A stretch of 64,000 nt of DNA from an uncultured Bacteroidia bacterium (GTDB lineage Bacteria > Bacteroidota > Bacteroidia > Bacteroidales > F082), in assembly GCA_902799345.1 (NCBI GenBank), contig CADBZW010000004.1, forward strand, positions 1 to 64,000, in the 5' to 3' direction. The notes beneath the pieces are model-generated. The model was given only the letters and a program-made list of their open reading frames with translations. It did no database searches and had not been told where the DNA came from. Position numbers and translations under genes: made by a program. Below are positions 32,561 through 41,042 of this stretch, piece after piece (within the stretch, counting starts at the first letter, position 1; every line of letters starts with the position of its first letter).

Positions 32561-33940
32561 ATGGAAAAGACTCCTTTCTTCCACGCCCTAAAGATAGACG
32601 AAGACACCTGTATAGGTTGCTCGCATTGCATGAAGATCTGCCCCACCGAGGCGCTTCGCGTGCGCGACGGCAAGGCTGTACTTATCCCCGACCGTTGCGT
32701 CGACTGCGGCAACTGCTTCAAGGTGTGCCCCACCCGCTCCATCTATATCGAGCAAGACGATTTCGAGGACATTTTCAACTATCCCATCCGTGTGGCGCTG
32801 GTGCCTGCTGTGTTCATGGGACAGTTCCCCAATGAAATCACCGTGTCGCGCATCTATAGCATCCTTAAGGATTTGGGCTTCACCCATGTCATCGAAGCGG
32901 AGTCATCCATACCTGTTTATACGGCGGCCAAAAAGAAATATGCTGCCGAAAATCCCGACATCAAGCCGCTAATTTCGACCTTCTGTCCTGCCATCGTGCG
33001 CCTGATTCAGGTGAAGTTCCCTGGCCTCACGGAAAACCTCATCCCACTACGCGCTCCCATTGATATTACGGCCATGTATATCCGCCGCAAAATCAAGGAG
33101 GAAATGGATTTGAAGGACGACCAAATCGGCATTTTCTATATTACGCCTTGTGCGGCCAAGATTGCGGCAGTGAAAAACCCCGTGGGCGAAGAAAAGTCGC
33201 TGGTCGATGGCGTCATCAACATGGACTCGCTCTACAATCGCGTCTACCACGAAATCAAAAAGCAAGGCCATGGCTACAAGGAGCAGAAACTGCCTGTTTC
33301 GCAACTCTCCGCCGATGGCGTATTGACCTCATTGACCAACGGAGAGCGCCGCCTCTCTGATGCCAAACACTCCTACTCCATCGACGAAATCCACAATGTG
33401 ATCGAGTTCTTGGAGAAGGTTGAAAACGAAGAGATTGAGGACGTCGACTTCTTGGAGTTGCGTGCCTGCGACCAAAGCTGTCCGGGTGGCATCTTGACTT
33501 GCGACAACCGCTTCCTCATCTGCGAGCGCGTGTTCACCCGCGCCCGCAAAATCGCCGACCGCGAGCGTAAGGGCGAACAGACTAAGGACCACGAATTGGA
33601 AGAGGAACGCAATTACCTGATGCGTCACATGAAGGTGGGCGAAATCCATCCCCGTAGCATGCTCGTCCTCGACGACAACATCGCCGTGGCCTTGGAGAAG
33701 ATGAAGAAGATTGATGAATACCGCGCCCGTCTGCCCCAGACCGACTGCGGCATCTGTGGCGCGCCCACCTGCGACGCCTTGGCCCGCGACATCGTATGCG
33801 ACAATGCCGAACTCACCGACTGCGTCTTCATCCAGCGTAACCTCGAAGCCCGTGGCAACATGGACGTGCAGGAGAGCCTCAAAATCATGGAGGTGATATG
33901 GGGAAAGGCCAAGATGAACGACTATGTGAAGAACAAATAA
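32561..33940 (+). CDS. [FeFe]-hydrogenase-like sensor protein (group D / TM1421 type)
   Basis: 459 residues. Two [4Fe-4S] motifs at 17-56 (CIGCSHCMKIC, CVDCGNCFKVC) precede an H-cluster domain with L1 STFCPAIV (C142), L2 YITPCAAKI (C197) and L3 RACDQSCPGG (C303, C307). A Fes-type four-cysteine domain follows at 396-421 (DCGICGAPTC, DCVF). All four presumed H-cluster ligands are present, but the proton-relay Cys of L1 is Phe and L2 is unusual. Slow or no catalysis is expected. There is no PAS domain, in contrast to the protein at 5946. Homologues are encoded beside RsbW-like ATPases near hydABC in Thermotoga and Clostridia. It probably signals H2 or redox state to that ATPase. Confidence 0.85.
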   Translation: MEKTPFFHALKIDEDTCIGCSHCMKICPTEALRVRDGKAVLIPDRCVDCGNCFKVCPTRSIYIEQDDFEDIFNYPIRVALVPAVFMGQFPNEITVSRIYSILKDLGFTHVIEAESSIPVYTAAKKKYAAENPDIKPLISTFCPAIVRLIQVKFPGLTENLIPLRAPIDITAMYIRRKIKEEMDLKDDQIGIFYITPCAAKIAAVKNPVGEEKSLVDGVINMDSLYNRVYHEIKKQGHGYKEQKLPVSQLSADGVLTSLTNGERRLSDAKHSYSIDEIHNVIEFLEKVENEEIEDVDFLELRACDQSCPGGILTCDNRFLICERVFTRARKIADRERKGEQTKDHELEEERNYLMRHMKVGEIHPRSMLVLDDNIAVALEKMKKIDEYRARLPQTDCGICGAPTCDALARDIVCDNAELTDCVFIQRNLEARGNMDVQESLKIMEVIWGKAKMNDYVKNK

Positions 33941-33985
33941 CACGTAACGTTTCGGTCCATATAAAGACGAAACCGACAAAACAAA

Positions 33986-34014
33986 AACGACCGCCCTCAT
34001 TGAGAGCGGTCGTT
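33986..34014. terminator. Bidirectional terminator between hydrogenase-like gene and rpsA
   Basis: AACGACCGCCCTC pairs with GAGAGCGGTCGTT at 12 of 13 positions around ATT. It lies between two convergent stops. Confidence 0.85.
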
Positions 34015-34036
34015 TCGCTTTCAGCAAGTGAAGGAA

Positions 34037-35941
34037 TTATTCGCCTTGTTGGGCTTTCTCTTGCTTTTCAAGGTTTTCCTTCAGACCAGCCAGGACTTCG
34101 AGGTCGCCGAGGGTGCTGTGCTCAATGTTGTCATTGATTTGCTTCACGGTACGCTTGGCTTGCTTGGCGGCCTTGTCGGCAGCCTTTTCCTCTGCGCTCT
34201 TGACTTCCTTCTCTTCCTCTACCTTAGGCAGAGCGAGAATAATCTTCTTGCTTTCCTTGTTGAACTCAAGAACCTTGAACTCGAGGGTGTCGTCAACCTT
34301 GGCGTTGGTGCCGTCTTCCTTCTTCATGTAGCGGCTGGGGCAGAAGCCTTCCACGCCGTAAGGCAGTGAAACGACGACGCCCTTGTCGGAAGCGCTGATG
34401 ACGGTGCCTTGGTGCATGGAACCGACGGTGAAGACGGTTTCAAACACGTCCCAAGGATTCTCTTCGAGTTGCTTGTGGCCGAGGCTGAGACGGCGGTTCT
34501 CCTGGTCGACGTCGAGGACGACGACATCGATGGTCTCGCCAACCTTGGTGAATTCGGCCGGGTGCTTGATCTTTTTCGACCAGCTGAGGTCGCTGATGTG
34601 GATCAGGCCATCGACGCCTTCTTCGAGTTCGACGAAGATACCGAAGTTGGTGAAGTTACGCACGGTGGCGGTGTGCTTCGAGCCAATCGGATAGCGGTCT
34701 GTGATGTTGGCCCACGGGTCGGGCATCAGCTGTTTCATGCCGAGGCTCATCTTGCGCTCCTCGCGGTCGAGGGTCAAGACCTTGGCTTCCACCTCGTCGC
34801 CCACCTTCAGGAAGTCCTGAGCACTGCGGAGGTGTTGGCTCCACGACATCTCGGACACGTGGATGAGGCCTTCGACGCCAGGGGCGATCTCGACGAACGC
34901 ACCGTAGTCGGCGATGACCACGACCTTACCCTTGACGGTGTCGCCCACCTTGAGGTTAGGATCGAGGGCATCCCACGGATGAGGAGTGAGCTGCTTGAGA
35001 CCCAAGGCGATACGTTTCTTGTTGTCGTCGAAGTCGAGGATGACGACCTTGATCTTCTCGTCCAGTTTGACCACCTCTTCGGGGTGCGTGATGCGGCCCC
35101 AGCTGAGGTCGGTGATGTGGATGAGACCGTCGACGCCACCGAGGTCGATGAACACGCCATAACTGGTGATGTTCTTGACCACGCCTTCGAGGATCTGACC
35201 CTTCTCGAGCTTGCTGATGATCTCGGCCTTCTGGGCTTCGAGTTCGTCCTCGATGAGGGCTTTGTGAGACACAACCACGTTCTTGAACTCTTGGTTGATT
35301 TTCACGACTTTGAATTCCATCACGCTGTCAACAAACACGTCGTAGTCACGAATGGGCTTGACGTCGATTTGGCTGCCGGGCAAGAAGGCTTCGAGGCCGA
35401 ACACTTCGACGATGAGGCCACCCTTGGTGCGGCTCTTGACATAACCGTTGACGATCTCGCCGCTTTCGTAGGCCTCGTTGACGCGATCCCACGATTTGAG
35501 CAGCTGAGCCTTCTTGTGAGAGAGGATGAGTTGGCCGTTGGGACCTTCTTGGTTCTCAACGTAGACTTCCACCTTGTCGCCCACCTTCAGGTTGGGGTTG
35601 GTACGGAATTCAGCAACAGGGATAACACCATCCGACTTGAAGCCGATGTTGACGACCACTTCGCGGTCGGTGATAGCCACCACGGTGCCTTCGATGACCT
35701 CGTGGTCGGCGATCTGGTTCATAGTGCCAGCATACTGCTCTTCGAGCTTGGCGCGTTCGTCAGCTGAGTAGTTGTCGAACTTCTTGTGTGATGAGGTCCA
35801 GTCGAAATCCTCGGCGGGAACGGGTTTCTGCTTCGGAGCTTTAGGAGCCTTCTTAGCGGGGGCTTCCATGACTGGGGTTTCTTCAACGGCCTTTTCTTCT
35901 ACCGGCATGGCTTCGTTGATGATGTTTTCGTTTTCTGCCAT
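34037..35941 (-). CDS. rpsA: 30S ribosomal protein S1
   Basis: 634 residues. A low-complexity acidic/Ala-Pro N-terminus (EEKAVEETPVMEAPAKKAPK) leads into six S1 OB-fold repeats. Examples are VIEGTVVAITDREVVVNIGF, ILEGVVKNITSYGVFIDLGG and TATVRNFTNFGIFVELEEG. The protein binds mRNA and brings it to the ribosome. This matters in Bacteroidota, where Shine-Dalgarno sequences are mostly absent. The C-terminal tail is lysine/glutamate-rich (EEEKEVKSAEEKAADKAA). The gene is monocistronic with its own promoter and shares a terminator with the convergent hydrogenase-like gene. Confidence 0.95.
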   Translation of the reverse strand: MAENENIINEAMPVEEKAVEETPVMEAPAKKAPKAPKQKPVPAEDFDWTSSHKKFDNYSADERAKLEEQYAGTMNQIADHEVIEGTVVAITDREVVVNIGFKSDGVIPVAEFRTNPNLKVGDKVEVYVENQEGPNGQLILSHKKAQLLKSWDRVNEAYESGEIVNGYVKSRTKGGLIVEVFGLEAFLPGSQIDVKPIRDYDVFVDSVMEFKVVKINQEFKNVVVSHKALIEDELEAQKAEIISKLEKGQILEGVVKNITSYGVFIDLGGVDGLIHITDLSWGRITHPEEVVKLDEKIKVVILDFDDNKKRIALGLKQLTPHPWDALDPNLKVGDTVKGKVVVIADYGAFVEIAPGVEGLIHVSEMSWSQHLRSAQDFLKVGDEVEAKVLTLDREERKMSLGMKQLMPDPWANITDRYPIGSKHTATVRNFTNFGIFVELEEGVDGLIHISDLSWSKKIKHPAEFTKVGETIDVVVLDVDQENRRLSLGHKQLEENPWDVFETVFTVGSMHQGTVISASDKGVVVSLPYGVEGFCPSRYMKKEDGTNAKVDDTLEFKVLEFNKESKKIILALPKVEEEKEVKSAEEKAADKAAKQAKRTVKQINDNIEHSTLGDLEVLAGLKENLEKQEKAQQGE

Positions 35942-36071
35942 ATTAAATTTGTTGTTTTAAATTGTACCCGCAAGCGTTCCAGACATCCACCTACGAGGAG
36001 GTTAAACTTTTGATTTTCAACTCAAACCGCTGATTATGCAATCAATCTGGATTGCGGCTTGATTTGGGCTG

Positions 36072-36079
36072 CAAAGATA
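36072..36079 (-). promoter_or_regulatory. Promoter minus-7 element for rpsA
   Basis: CAAAGATA on plus, TATCTTTG on minus, giving a leader of about 125 bases. S1 genes are often autoregulated through such leaders. Confidence 0.55.
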
Positions 36080-36114
36080 GGAAATTATTTCTTACGAAAT
36101 ACTAGTCTAACAAA

Positions 36115-37473
36115 TTATTTTTCAAGCGATTTCACAAACCCCACAATCATCTCCAAAACCTCTGGCGAAATGGTCTCCTCAATTTCGAAATATTCATTCG
36201 GAGAACCTGTCTCACAATGCTGGAAAAGGTGGTTCAAGTCGTGCAACTCACGCAAGGTAAGATTGGTCTTACCATATTCAGCGATGATTTTCTCATAGCC
36301 AGTAAGATTCTGCGAGGCAATGACTTGCACGTCCTTCGAGCCATTAAGCAACAGGGCTGGGCAATTCGTCTTGACGATGGCCTCAGTGGGGTCGTATTTC
36401 AGGAAATAATACATCCACGCGGAGGTCATTTGGCCTACCGTTTGCCCGGTCAGTTTTTCGTTGTAGCCCCAGCCTTTCACCAATTGGCGCATGAGGCTGT
36501 CGGCCTCTGCCCTATCCTTCGAGGTTTCCACAATGTCAAACAATTGGGCATTGGCGTTGGTGGAGAATTGTATCATTTCCTCCGTCATGCCTTGCGCACG
36601 AAGGATGGCCTTTTGTTGTTCCTTTAGGACATCAATGCCTTTCACCGCCGGACCTGCCAACGAAATGAGAAACGCCACTTCGGGCCGACGCGCCGCCACC
36701 ATGAAGTTGATGATTCCGCCCTCGCTGTGACCCAAAATGCCCACCTGCGAAGCGTTGATTTCCTTGCGATTGCGAAGAAAATCGAAAGCGGCTTCGGCGT
36801 CGTAGGAGAAATCCAACGAGGTGGCTTCCATCACTTCACCAGTGGAGCCGCCCATGCCACGGTCGTCGTAGCGCAACACGGCAATGCCATGACATGCGCA
36901 ATAGTCAGCGATGACCCAGAAGGGACGGTGGTTCATCAGCTCCTCGTCTCGGTTCTGTTGTCCGCTACCCGAGACGAGCACCATGGCCGGAAAAGGTCCC
37001 TCGCCTTCAGGAATGGTCAGCGTGCCAGCCAAGGAGTTGCCTTCTTTCGGGTTGGCGAAAGTCACTTCCTCGGCCTTGTAGTTGAACGGCGGCTTGGGGT
37101 CTTGCGGACGCGCTTGTTTGGCTTCTTTCACCGCCCTTTCGAGGTGGAGCGGGAACGACACCCCGTGTTGCGTGAACGAGCCTTCGATGGCCAGGCCTTT
37201 CAGTTCGCCCGAATAGGTGGCGTTCATGGCGTCCATGCGGAGGTCAAGTTTTCCTTGATGAAACTCGGTTTTGTCGACGGGCACGTCAAACGCGCCTTGG
37301 GCTGGTACGTCCAACGAGGTGGCAAAGCCCTTTTCGGTCACTTTGATGTCGAAGCCCATTTCAATCTTTTGTGCGCCGAGGTCGATTTGGCCTTTCCAGT
37401 AGCCTTCCACTTGGGCTTGGGTGCGAATAACGGCGAATGATAACAATGCTAATAGGATTGTTTTTGTTTTCAT
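36115..37473 (-). CDS. Secreted alpha/beta hydrolase (S9-like esterase)
   Basis: 452 residues with a signal peptide (MKTKTILLALLSFAVIRTQAQ). An N-terminal beta-rich domain (EGYWKGQIDLGAQKIEMGF onward) of about 110 residues precedes an alpha/beta hydrolase fold. The nucleophile elbow is GHSEGG, the oxyanion region FPAMVLVSGSGQQNRDE, and a late HDLNHLFQH likely supplies the catalytic His. This matches dienelactone-hydrolase or acyl-aminoacyl-peptidase-like proteins common in Bacteroidota. It probably acts in the periplasm on an ester or peptide. The gene is alone between rpsA and a small membrane protein. Confidence 0.82.
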   Translation of the reverse strand: MKTKTILLALLSFAVIRTQAQVEGYWKGQIDLGAQKIEMGFDIKVTEKGFATSLDVPAQGAFDVPVDKTEFHQGKLDLRMDAMNATYSGELKGLAIEGSFTQHGVSFPLHLERAVKEAKQARPQDPKPPFNYKAEEVTFANPKEGNSLAGTLTIPEGEGPFPAMVLVSGSGQQNRDEELMNHRPFWVIADYCACHGIAVLRYDDRGMGGSTGEVMEATSLDFSYDAEAAFDFLRNRKEINASQVGILGHSEGGIINFMVAARRPEVAFLISLAGPAVKGIDVLKEQQKAILRAQGMTEEMIQFSTNANAQLFDIVETSKDRAEADSLMRQLVKGWGYNEKLTGQTVGQMTSAWMYYFLKYDPTEAIVKTNCPALLLNGSKDVQVIASQNLTGYEKIIAEYGKTNLTLRELHDLNHLFQHCETGSPNEYFEIEETISPEVLEMIVGFVKSLEK

Positions 37474-37542
37474 AAAGGCTAATTTCTCAAATTTAACGAA
37501 TTTTTCAAATTGTTTTGCAGCTTCGCTGCGGATTTGTGCGAA

Positions 37543-37728
37543 TTACGGCATGGTGTCGTCGCGTGTGCCCATCAACATGCGGATCCAGCCAAACGGCGGG
37601 ATGATAAGGAAACACACGCCGAACCAAAACCAAAACGACTTGCCTCGGCTGCGGGCGACCATTCCGCCTGCGTAGGCCTGGATGATGTAGGCGATGACTA
37701 CGAGAATGATGATTAATGTTTCTGACAT
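37543..37728 (-). CDS. Small two-helix membrane protein
   Basis: 61 residues from the ATG at 37728 (MSETLIIILVVIAYIIQAYAG). Two hydrophobic segments flank a basic turn MVARSRGKSF, followed by aromatic FWFWFGVCFLIIPPFGWI. It resembles short membrane proteins related to superinfection-exclusion or phospholipase-D-like anchors, but I recognise no specific family. It stands alone, with no promoter element that I can see. Confidence 0.6.
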   Translation of the reverse strand: MSETLIIILVVIAYIIQAYAGGMVARSRGKSFWFWFGVCFLIIPPFGWIRMLMGTRDDTMP

Positions 37729-37755
37729 AGTTTTATTTTGTTGGTTTATCGGCAT

Positions 37756-37909
37756 TGCCTATCGGCAAGAAATTATTCAAAAATCTTATTTCAAAATCAT
37801 TCAAAATCGTTCAAATTCAATTTCTTATATTTTTGATTGATTTTATTTTCGATTTTGTAAGATTTAACTGCGTTGAATACTGTGTATTTCTTGCGAAGCA
37901 ATCCCATAA
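37756..37909. other. AT-rich spacer with TTCAAAATC repeats
   Basis: TTCAAAAATC, TTCAAAATC and TTCAAATTC words recur between 37777 and 37825. I see no gene. Confidence 0.5.
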
Positions 37910-38083
37910 TCACTTCTTCTTCCTCCCCGATTTCTTCAGTGCTTCCGCGATAATCCATTGCAGCTGCCCGTTGACGGAGCGGAACTCATCGGCAGCCCAC
38001 TTCTCCACCGCTTCCATCGTCTCGGCATCCACGCGTAGCAGGAAGGTCTTGGTATTTGCGCTATTTTCCTTTTCTTTTGCCAT
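37910..38083 (-). CDS. Arc-type ribbon-helix-helix protein
   Basis: A 57-residue ORF: MAKEKENSANTKTFLLRVDA, then ETMEAVEKWAADEFRSVNGQ, then LQWIIAEALKKSGRKKK. The strand KTFLLRVD followed by two helices, with V-N-G-Q-L-Q-W-I-I between them, is the pattern of Arc-like DNA-binding domains. These bind as dimers through the strand. The stop lies 2 bases upstream of nothing recognisable, and the start is three bases after the CPBP stop, so it is probably co-transcribed with the membrane-protein genes above it. It may be an autoregulator, an antitoxin or a copy of the common Bacteroidota Arc-like ORF. Confidence 0.75.
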   Translation of the reverse strand: MAKEKENSANTKTFLLRVDAETMEAVEKWAADEFRSVNGQLQWIIAEALKKSGRKKK

Positions 38084-38085
38084 CG

Positions 38086-39066
38086 TCAATCCCTTCCTTT
38101 TTCGGATTCAAATCCGGGGACACGCTTTGCGTCATCGCGAGGAACGAAGCGATCCAGTGATCTATCCAATGATTCTCCCAAAGTCATCCCGAAGAAGTTG
38201 TCCTTTGAGATAAATTTGTCATAAGCCCAAATACACAAAATGGTCACCGCCATGACGATGAAGCCCGACAGGCCTGACATTCCGTTCACAAAGTCGTTGC
38301 CGCCTAAAGTGAAATAAATGGTCATGCCTCCAACGGCGTTAATCGTCCCATGCAGGATGGCTGCCACTACTATGGACTTGGACTTCAGCACGAAATACAA
38401 TTCTATGATGCCTAATAGGATGCACATCACAACCATCAGTATCACGCCCCAGCGCGGTTCGTTAGGATAGTTGTGGCCCAGCAAAATGAGCGGGAAATGC
38501 CAGATGCCCCACACGAAACCGATGAAAATGGCGGCCTTCCAGAACTTCACCTCGCGCAAAGCGCCAACGAGGTAGTTGCGCCAACCGTATTCCTCGCCAA
38601 AGGCAGCGATAGCATTGACGGTGATGCCAGCCAGCAACCCACTGAAAATGGTGGAAACAACCATAAGCCATGCAGGAAGCGAAGACAACTGCTCACGCAC
38701 CATTTCCTGTTGTTCCTCGGGAACATGATACTGGTTGATGAGTTGCTCGGAGTTATATTGAAGCTCCACGCCTGGCATCAATCCGTTAACGAGGATGCAG
38801 GCCAACGTCATCACCACGGGCAGCAACCAAGCCACCACCCATGCCCATCTCACCTTGAAGTTGAACAAGCCCGTGTGGTTGAACTTCTCCTTATCAATGG
38901 CTTGCAGCACGAGGGCTGTGATGAGCGGGAAAAACATATACACTGTGGAGAAAACCATGAGCCCCGTAGGGGTGTCCGCTCCAATGCCGAAGCCCCAATG
39001 AGCCACAGCAAACATTGCCCAACTGAATAGGCAGACAAAAACTGAGTATCTTATTGCTTTTTTCAT
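38086..39066 (-). CDS. CPBP-family intramembrane metalloprotease with repeat-derived tail
   Basis: 326 residues from MKKAIRYSVFVCL, overlapping the upstream stop (ATGA). About eight membrane helices. The CPBP/Abi motifs are FGEEYGWRNYLVG (EExxxR), FVWGIWHFPLI and ILHGTINA, which build the metal site. These proteases process CAAX-like or other membrane substrates, and in some bacteria protect against self-made bacteriocins. The last 25 or so residues (SLDRSLDRFVPRDDAKRVPG and on) are encoded by two genomic repeats, the GCGAGGAACGAAGC element and a CGGATTnnAATCCG palindrome. The protein therefore picked up its C-terminus by repeat insertion. It shares an operon with three DUF3784/PH-like proteins. 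Confidence 0.83.
   Translation of the reverse strand: MKKAIRYSVFVCLFSWAMFAVAHWGFGIGADTPTGLMVFSTVYMFFPLITALVLQAIDKEKFNHTGLFNFKVRWAWVVAWLLPVVMTLACILVNGLMPGVELQYNSEQLINQYHVPEEQQEMVREQLSSLPAWLMVVSTIFSGLLAGITVNAIAAFGEEYGWRNYLVGALREVKFWKAAIFIGFVWGIWHFPLILLGHNYPNEPRWGVILMVVMCILLGIIELYFVLKSKSIVVAAILHGTINAVGGMTIYFTLGGNDFVNGMSGLSGFIVMAVTILCIWAYDKFISKDNFFGMTLGESLDRSLDRFVPRDDAKRVPGFESEKGRD
38103..38156. repeat. CGGATT/AATCCG palindrome plus intact GCGAGGAACGAAGC repeat
   Basis: CGGATT CA AATCCG (38103-38116) is followed by TGCGTCATCGCGAGGAACGA and AGCGATCCAG (38128-38156). Both families also occur inside nqrA. They encode the C-terminal tail of the CPBP protease. Confidence 0.85.
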
Positions 39067-39809
39067 AGGTTTATGTTTTTTTCTTTCACTTTCGCAATCA
39101 TCTCCAGCGTTTCCTCTTCCGTGGCGCAATTCAAGTAATACAACCCGCCGTCCACGGTGCGCACTTCGAGCACGAGGCCACCATCATCGCAAAGGAACAA
39201 CATGCAACTCTCGCCGTTTTTCAGGCGAAAATGCCCGATGCTGACATTATCGGTGGAGAGGCCGTTGGCGCGGAGGGAGATGTCGGGCCAATCGCTCAAC
39301 ACGTTGGCCTCGGCAACATCGCTCATGGCAATCGAGGCACTATATCCGCCACCTTTTGCTGTGATGTAATCCTCTGACACTTCAACCGTTGCAGGTTTGC
39401 TGCCTTTGAAGAAGAAAAACAGCACTATGGCAAAAACCACTATGGTAATGATGATGCCTATCCAGTGTTTTCTTCTTTCCTTCTTGCCCTCCTCACCTTG
39501 CATGCCCATATCGTATCTTTTATTGAACACAAAGCAGGCAATGACGAGGGCCAACATCACCACGAAAAGCACAATAAAATGAACGTCCATCGGAATTTGG
39601 ACGAAGGTGGACAAACCGCCAAACAGCAGCATCGCCCCGCCACAAATGAGGAAGACATTGCGGTAGTCGCGCTTCAGGCCTTCCAAATTAACCTTTTCCA
39701 GCCGTTTCTTCGACATGGTGTTCACGCCCGAAATGAGCATCGGGAACTTATAGACCATCCAGCCCGTGAGCATCAATATCGCGCCTATTATTAAATCTGT
39801 CCAAAACAT
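39063..39809 (-). CDS. Membrane protein with DUF3784-like and PH-like regions
   Basis: 248 residues. Three hydrophobic segments (about 7-25, 54-90, 115-135) surround the polar stretch NTMSKKRLEKVNLEGLKRDY, typical of DUF3784 proteins. After the last helix a soluble domain of about 110 residues begins EVSEDYITAKGGGYSASIAMSD and ends LYYLNCATEEETLEMIAKV, which reads like a bacterial PH-type fold. The same two-part plan occurs in the gene at 40265. Function unknown. The stop overlaps the CPBP start. Confidence 0.65.
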   Translation of the reverse strand: MFWTDLIIGAILMLTGWMVYKFPMLISGVNTMSKKRLEKVNLEGLKRDYRNVFLICGGAMLLFGGLSTFVQIPMDVHFIVLFVVMLALVIACFVFNKRYDMGMQGEEGKKERRKHWIGIIITIVVFAIVLFFFFKGSKPATVEVSEDYITAKGGGYSASIAMSDVAEANVLSDWPDISLRANGLSTDNVSIGHFRLKNGESCMLFLCDDGGLVLEVRTVDGGLYYLNCATEEETLEMIAKVKEKNINL

Positions 39810-39818
39810 AGTTTCCTT

Positions 39819-40268
39819 TTATTTCCTATTCATTATTACCGTCAAAAAAACCGCCAAGGCAGCCACCAACACCATCACGATGACGACGGTGACCTTCGCG
39901 GCCTTGGACAGGTTGCCAAAATGATAATAGCCTTCGCCATTCTCGTCGCGGGCGAAACCATTGTAACGCCGCATAGCGACAATCACGGCAACGACAAATG
40001 CCAACACATTGACACCTAAGATGATACCTAATGCACTTGGCCCGATAACTTCCATCAGAAGCAACAGAGTAGCAGCCACAAGCACGCCGCCGCAAATGCC
40101 CAATGCGATGAAAAGAGCCTTCTTCAACCCATCGATATTGACCAAAGCCTTGCGCTCAGGTGGCATCTCGCCGTATGGATTGATCCAATTGGGATTGCGG
40201 TATAGCAGCCACCCGAAAAGGAAGAGCAGAATACCAGTGAGCAGCATCAAAACAATTCCAAATATCAT
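39819..40268 (-). CDS. DUF3784-like membrane protein
   Basis: 149 residues, four hydrophobic segments, with NPNWINPYGEMPPERKALVN between the first two. This is the DUF3784-type signature without the PH-like domain of its neighbours. The stop of the upstream gene overlaps its start. It is the middle gene of a three-gene set that looks like a tandem expansion. Function unknown. Confidence 0.65.
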   Translation of the reverse strand: MIFGIVLMLLTGILLFLFGWLLYRNPNWINPYGEMPPERKALVNIDGLKKALFIALGICGGVLVAATLLLLMEVIGPSALGIILGVNVLAFVVAVIVAMRRYNGFARDENGEGYYHFGNLSKAAKVTVVIVMVLVAALAVFLTVIMNRK

Positions 40269-40984
40269 AGTCTATAAATGATTTTATTACCAATTTTATC
40301 GCGCAATTCCACTATCAGTTGCTCGGTCTCAGCCGTCGTCTTTCGGTTGACGAAAACGAGACCGCCGTGCGTGTACATCTTCAAATATGGTGGCTGTTTG
40401 CCCAGCAGGTAAAATTTGGCATCAGAGCCGTCTTTCAGGCGGAATTCGCCTTTTTTGTTTCCGAAAACGCTGTAGCCATCTTTCGTGTATTTAACCTCGG
40501 GCATGGTTTCCATAACGAAAACGGAATCAATGGCTTGATAAGGCATTTCGATACCATAGTCACCCTCAACGGCAAAGGTCTCAGGAAGCACTTCCACTTT
40601 GCTGTCTTTGACCAGCCAGATGTGATATACAATCACCAACACTACTGCCAATGCCAACATAACCAAATGCCATTTCGGGGTTTCACCCATAATTCGCCAT
40701 TTTGCGACAAAGACAGTAATTCCTCCAATTATGGCCAAAGCAAACATGACGTAGGTGAGTTTCATCCCATAGAGCCAACCAATCAAGCCCGTCAACATCC
40801 ACAAGATTCCAGTGATCAGATAGTTGACGAAATAGAGCTGTTGCAGCCTTGGATCCAATTCGACATCAGGTTGCAACGCTTTCATTTTCCTCAAATTCCG
40901 AATCTTCATCGGATTCCGCTTAACCTGGAAGGCTTGATAGATGGGAATCAGCCCAAAAAGAATATATACGATTAAACCAGCCAT
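40265..40984 (-). CDS. Membrane protein with PH-like C-terminal domain
   Basis: 239 residues from the ATG at 40984. Four hydrophobic segments precede a soluble part of about 105 residues (EVLPETFAVEGDYGIEMPYQ through GLVFVNRKTTAETEQLIVEL). Its plan matches the protein at 39063, including a closing helix after a short strand pair, so the two are paralogues. Function unknown. It begins a run of overlapping minus genes (40984 to 37910) that ends with the CPBP protease and the Arc-like protein. Confidence 0.65.
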   Translation of the reverse strand: MAGLIVYILFGLIPIYQAFQVKRNPMKIRNLRKMKALQPDVELDPRLQQLYFVNYLITGILWMLTGLIGWLYGMKLTYVMFALAIIGGITVFVAKWRIMGETPKWHLVMLALAVVLVIVYHIWLVKDSKVEVLPETFAVEGDYGIEMPYQAIDSVFVMETMPEVKYTKDGYSVFGNKKGEFRLKDGSDAKFYLLGKQPPYLKMYTHGGLVFVNRKTTAETEQLIVELRDKIGNKIIYRL

Positions 40985-41003
40985 AGCCAATTATTTACAT
41001 GGG

Positions 41004-41031
41004 GTAGAGACGCAAAATTTTGCGTCTCTAC
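41004..41031. repeat. Perfect 28-bp palindrome GTAGAGACGC...GCGTCTCTAC
   Basis: GTAGAGACGCAAAA and its exact complement lie end to end between the SPFH gene and the PH-like gene. The same GAGACGC/GCGTCTC words appear at 59837-59902. It may also act as a terminator for the SPFH transcript. Confidence 0.9.
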
Positions 41032-41042
41032 AATACAGAGAA

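Noticed and set aside
34409..35767. A 452-codon plus-strand ORF
   Set aside because: It is antisense to rpsA, whose six S1 domains are certain; the plus frame has low-complexity, Val/Asp/His-rich composition typical of a shadow frame.
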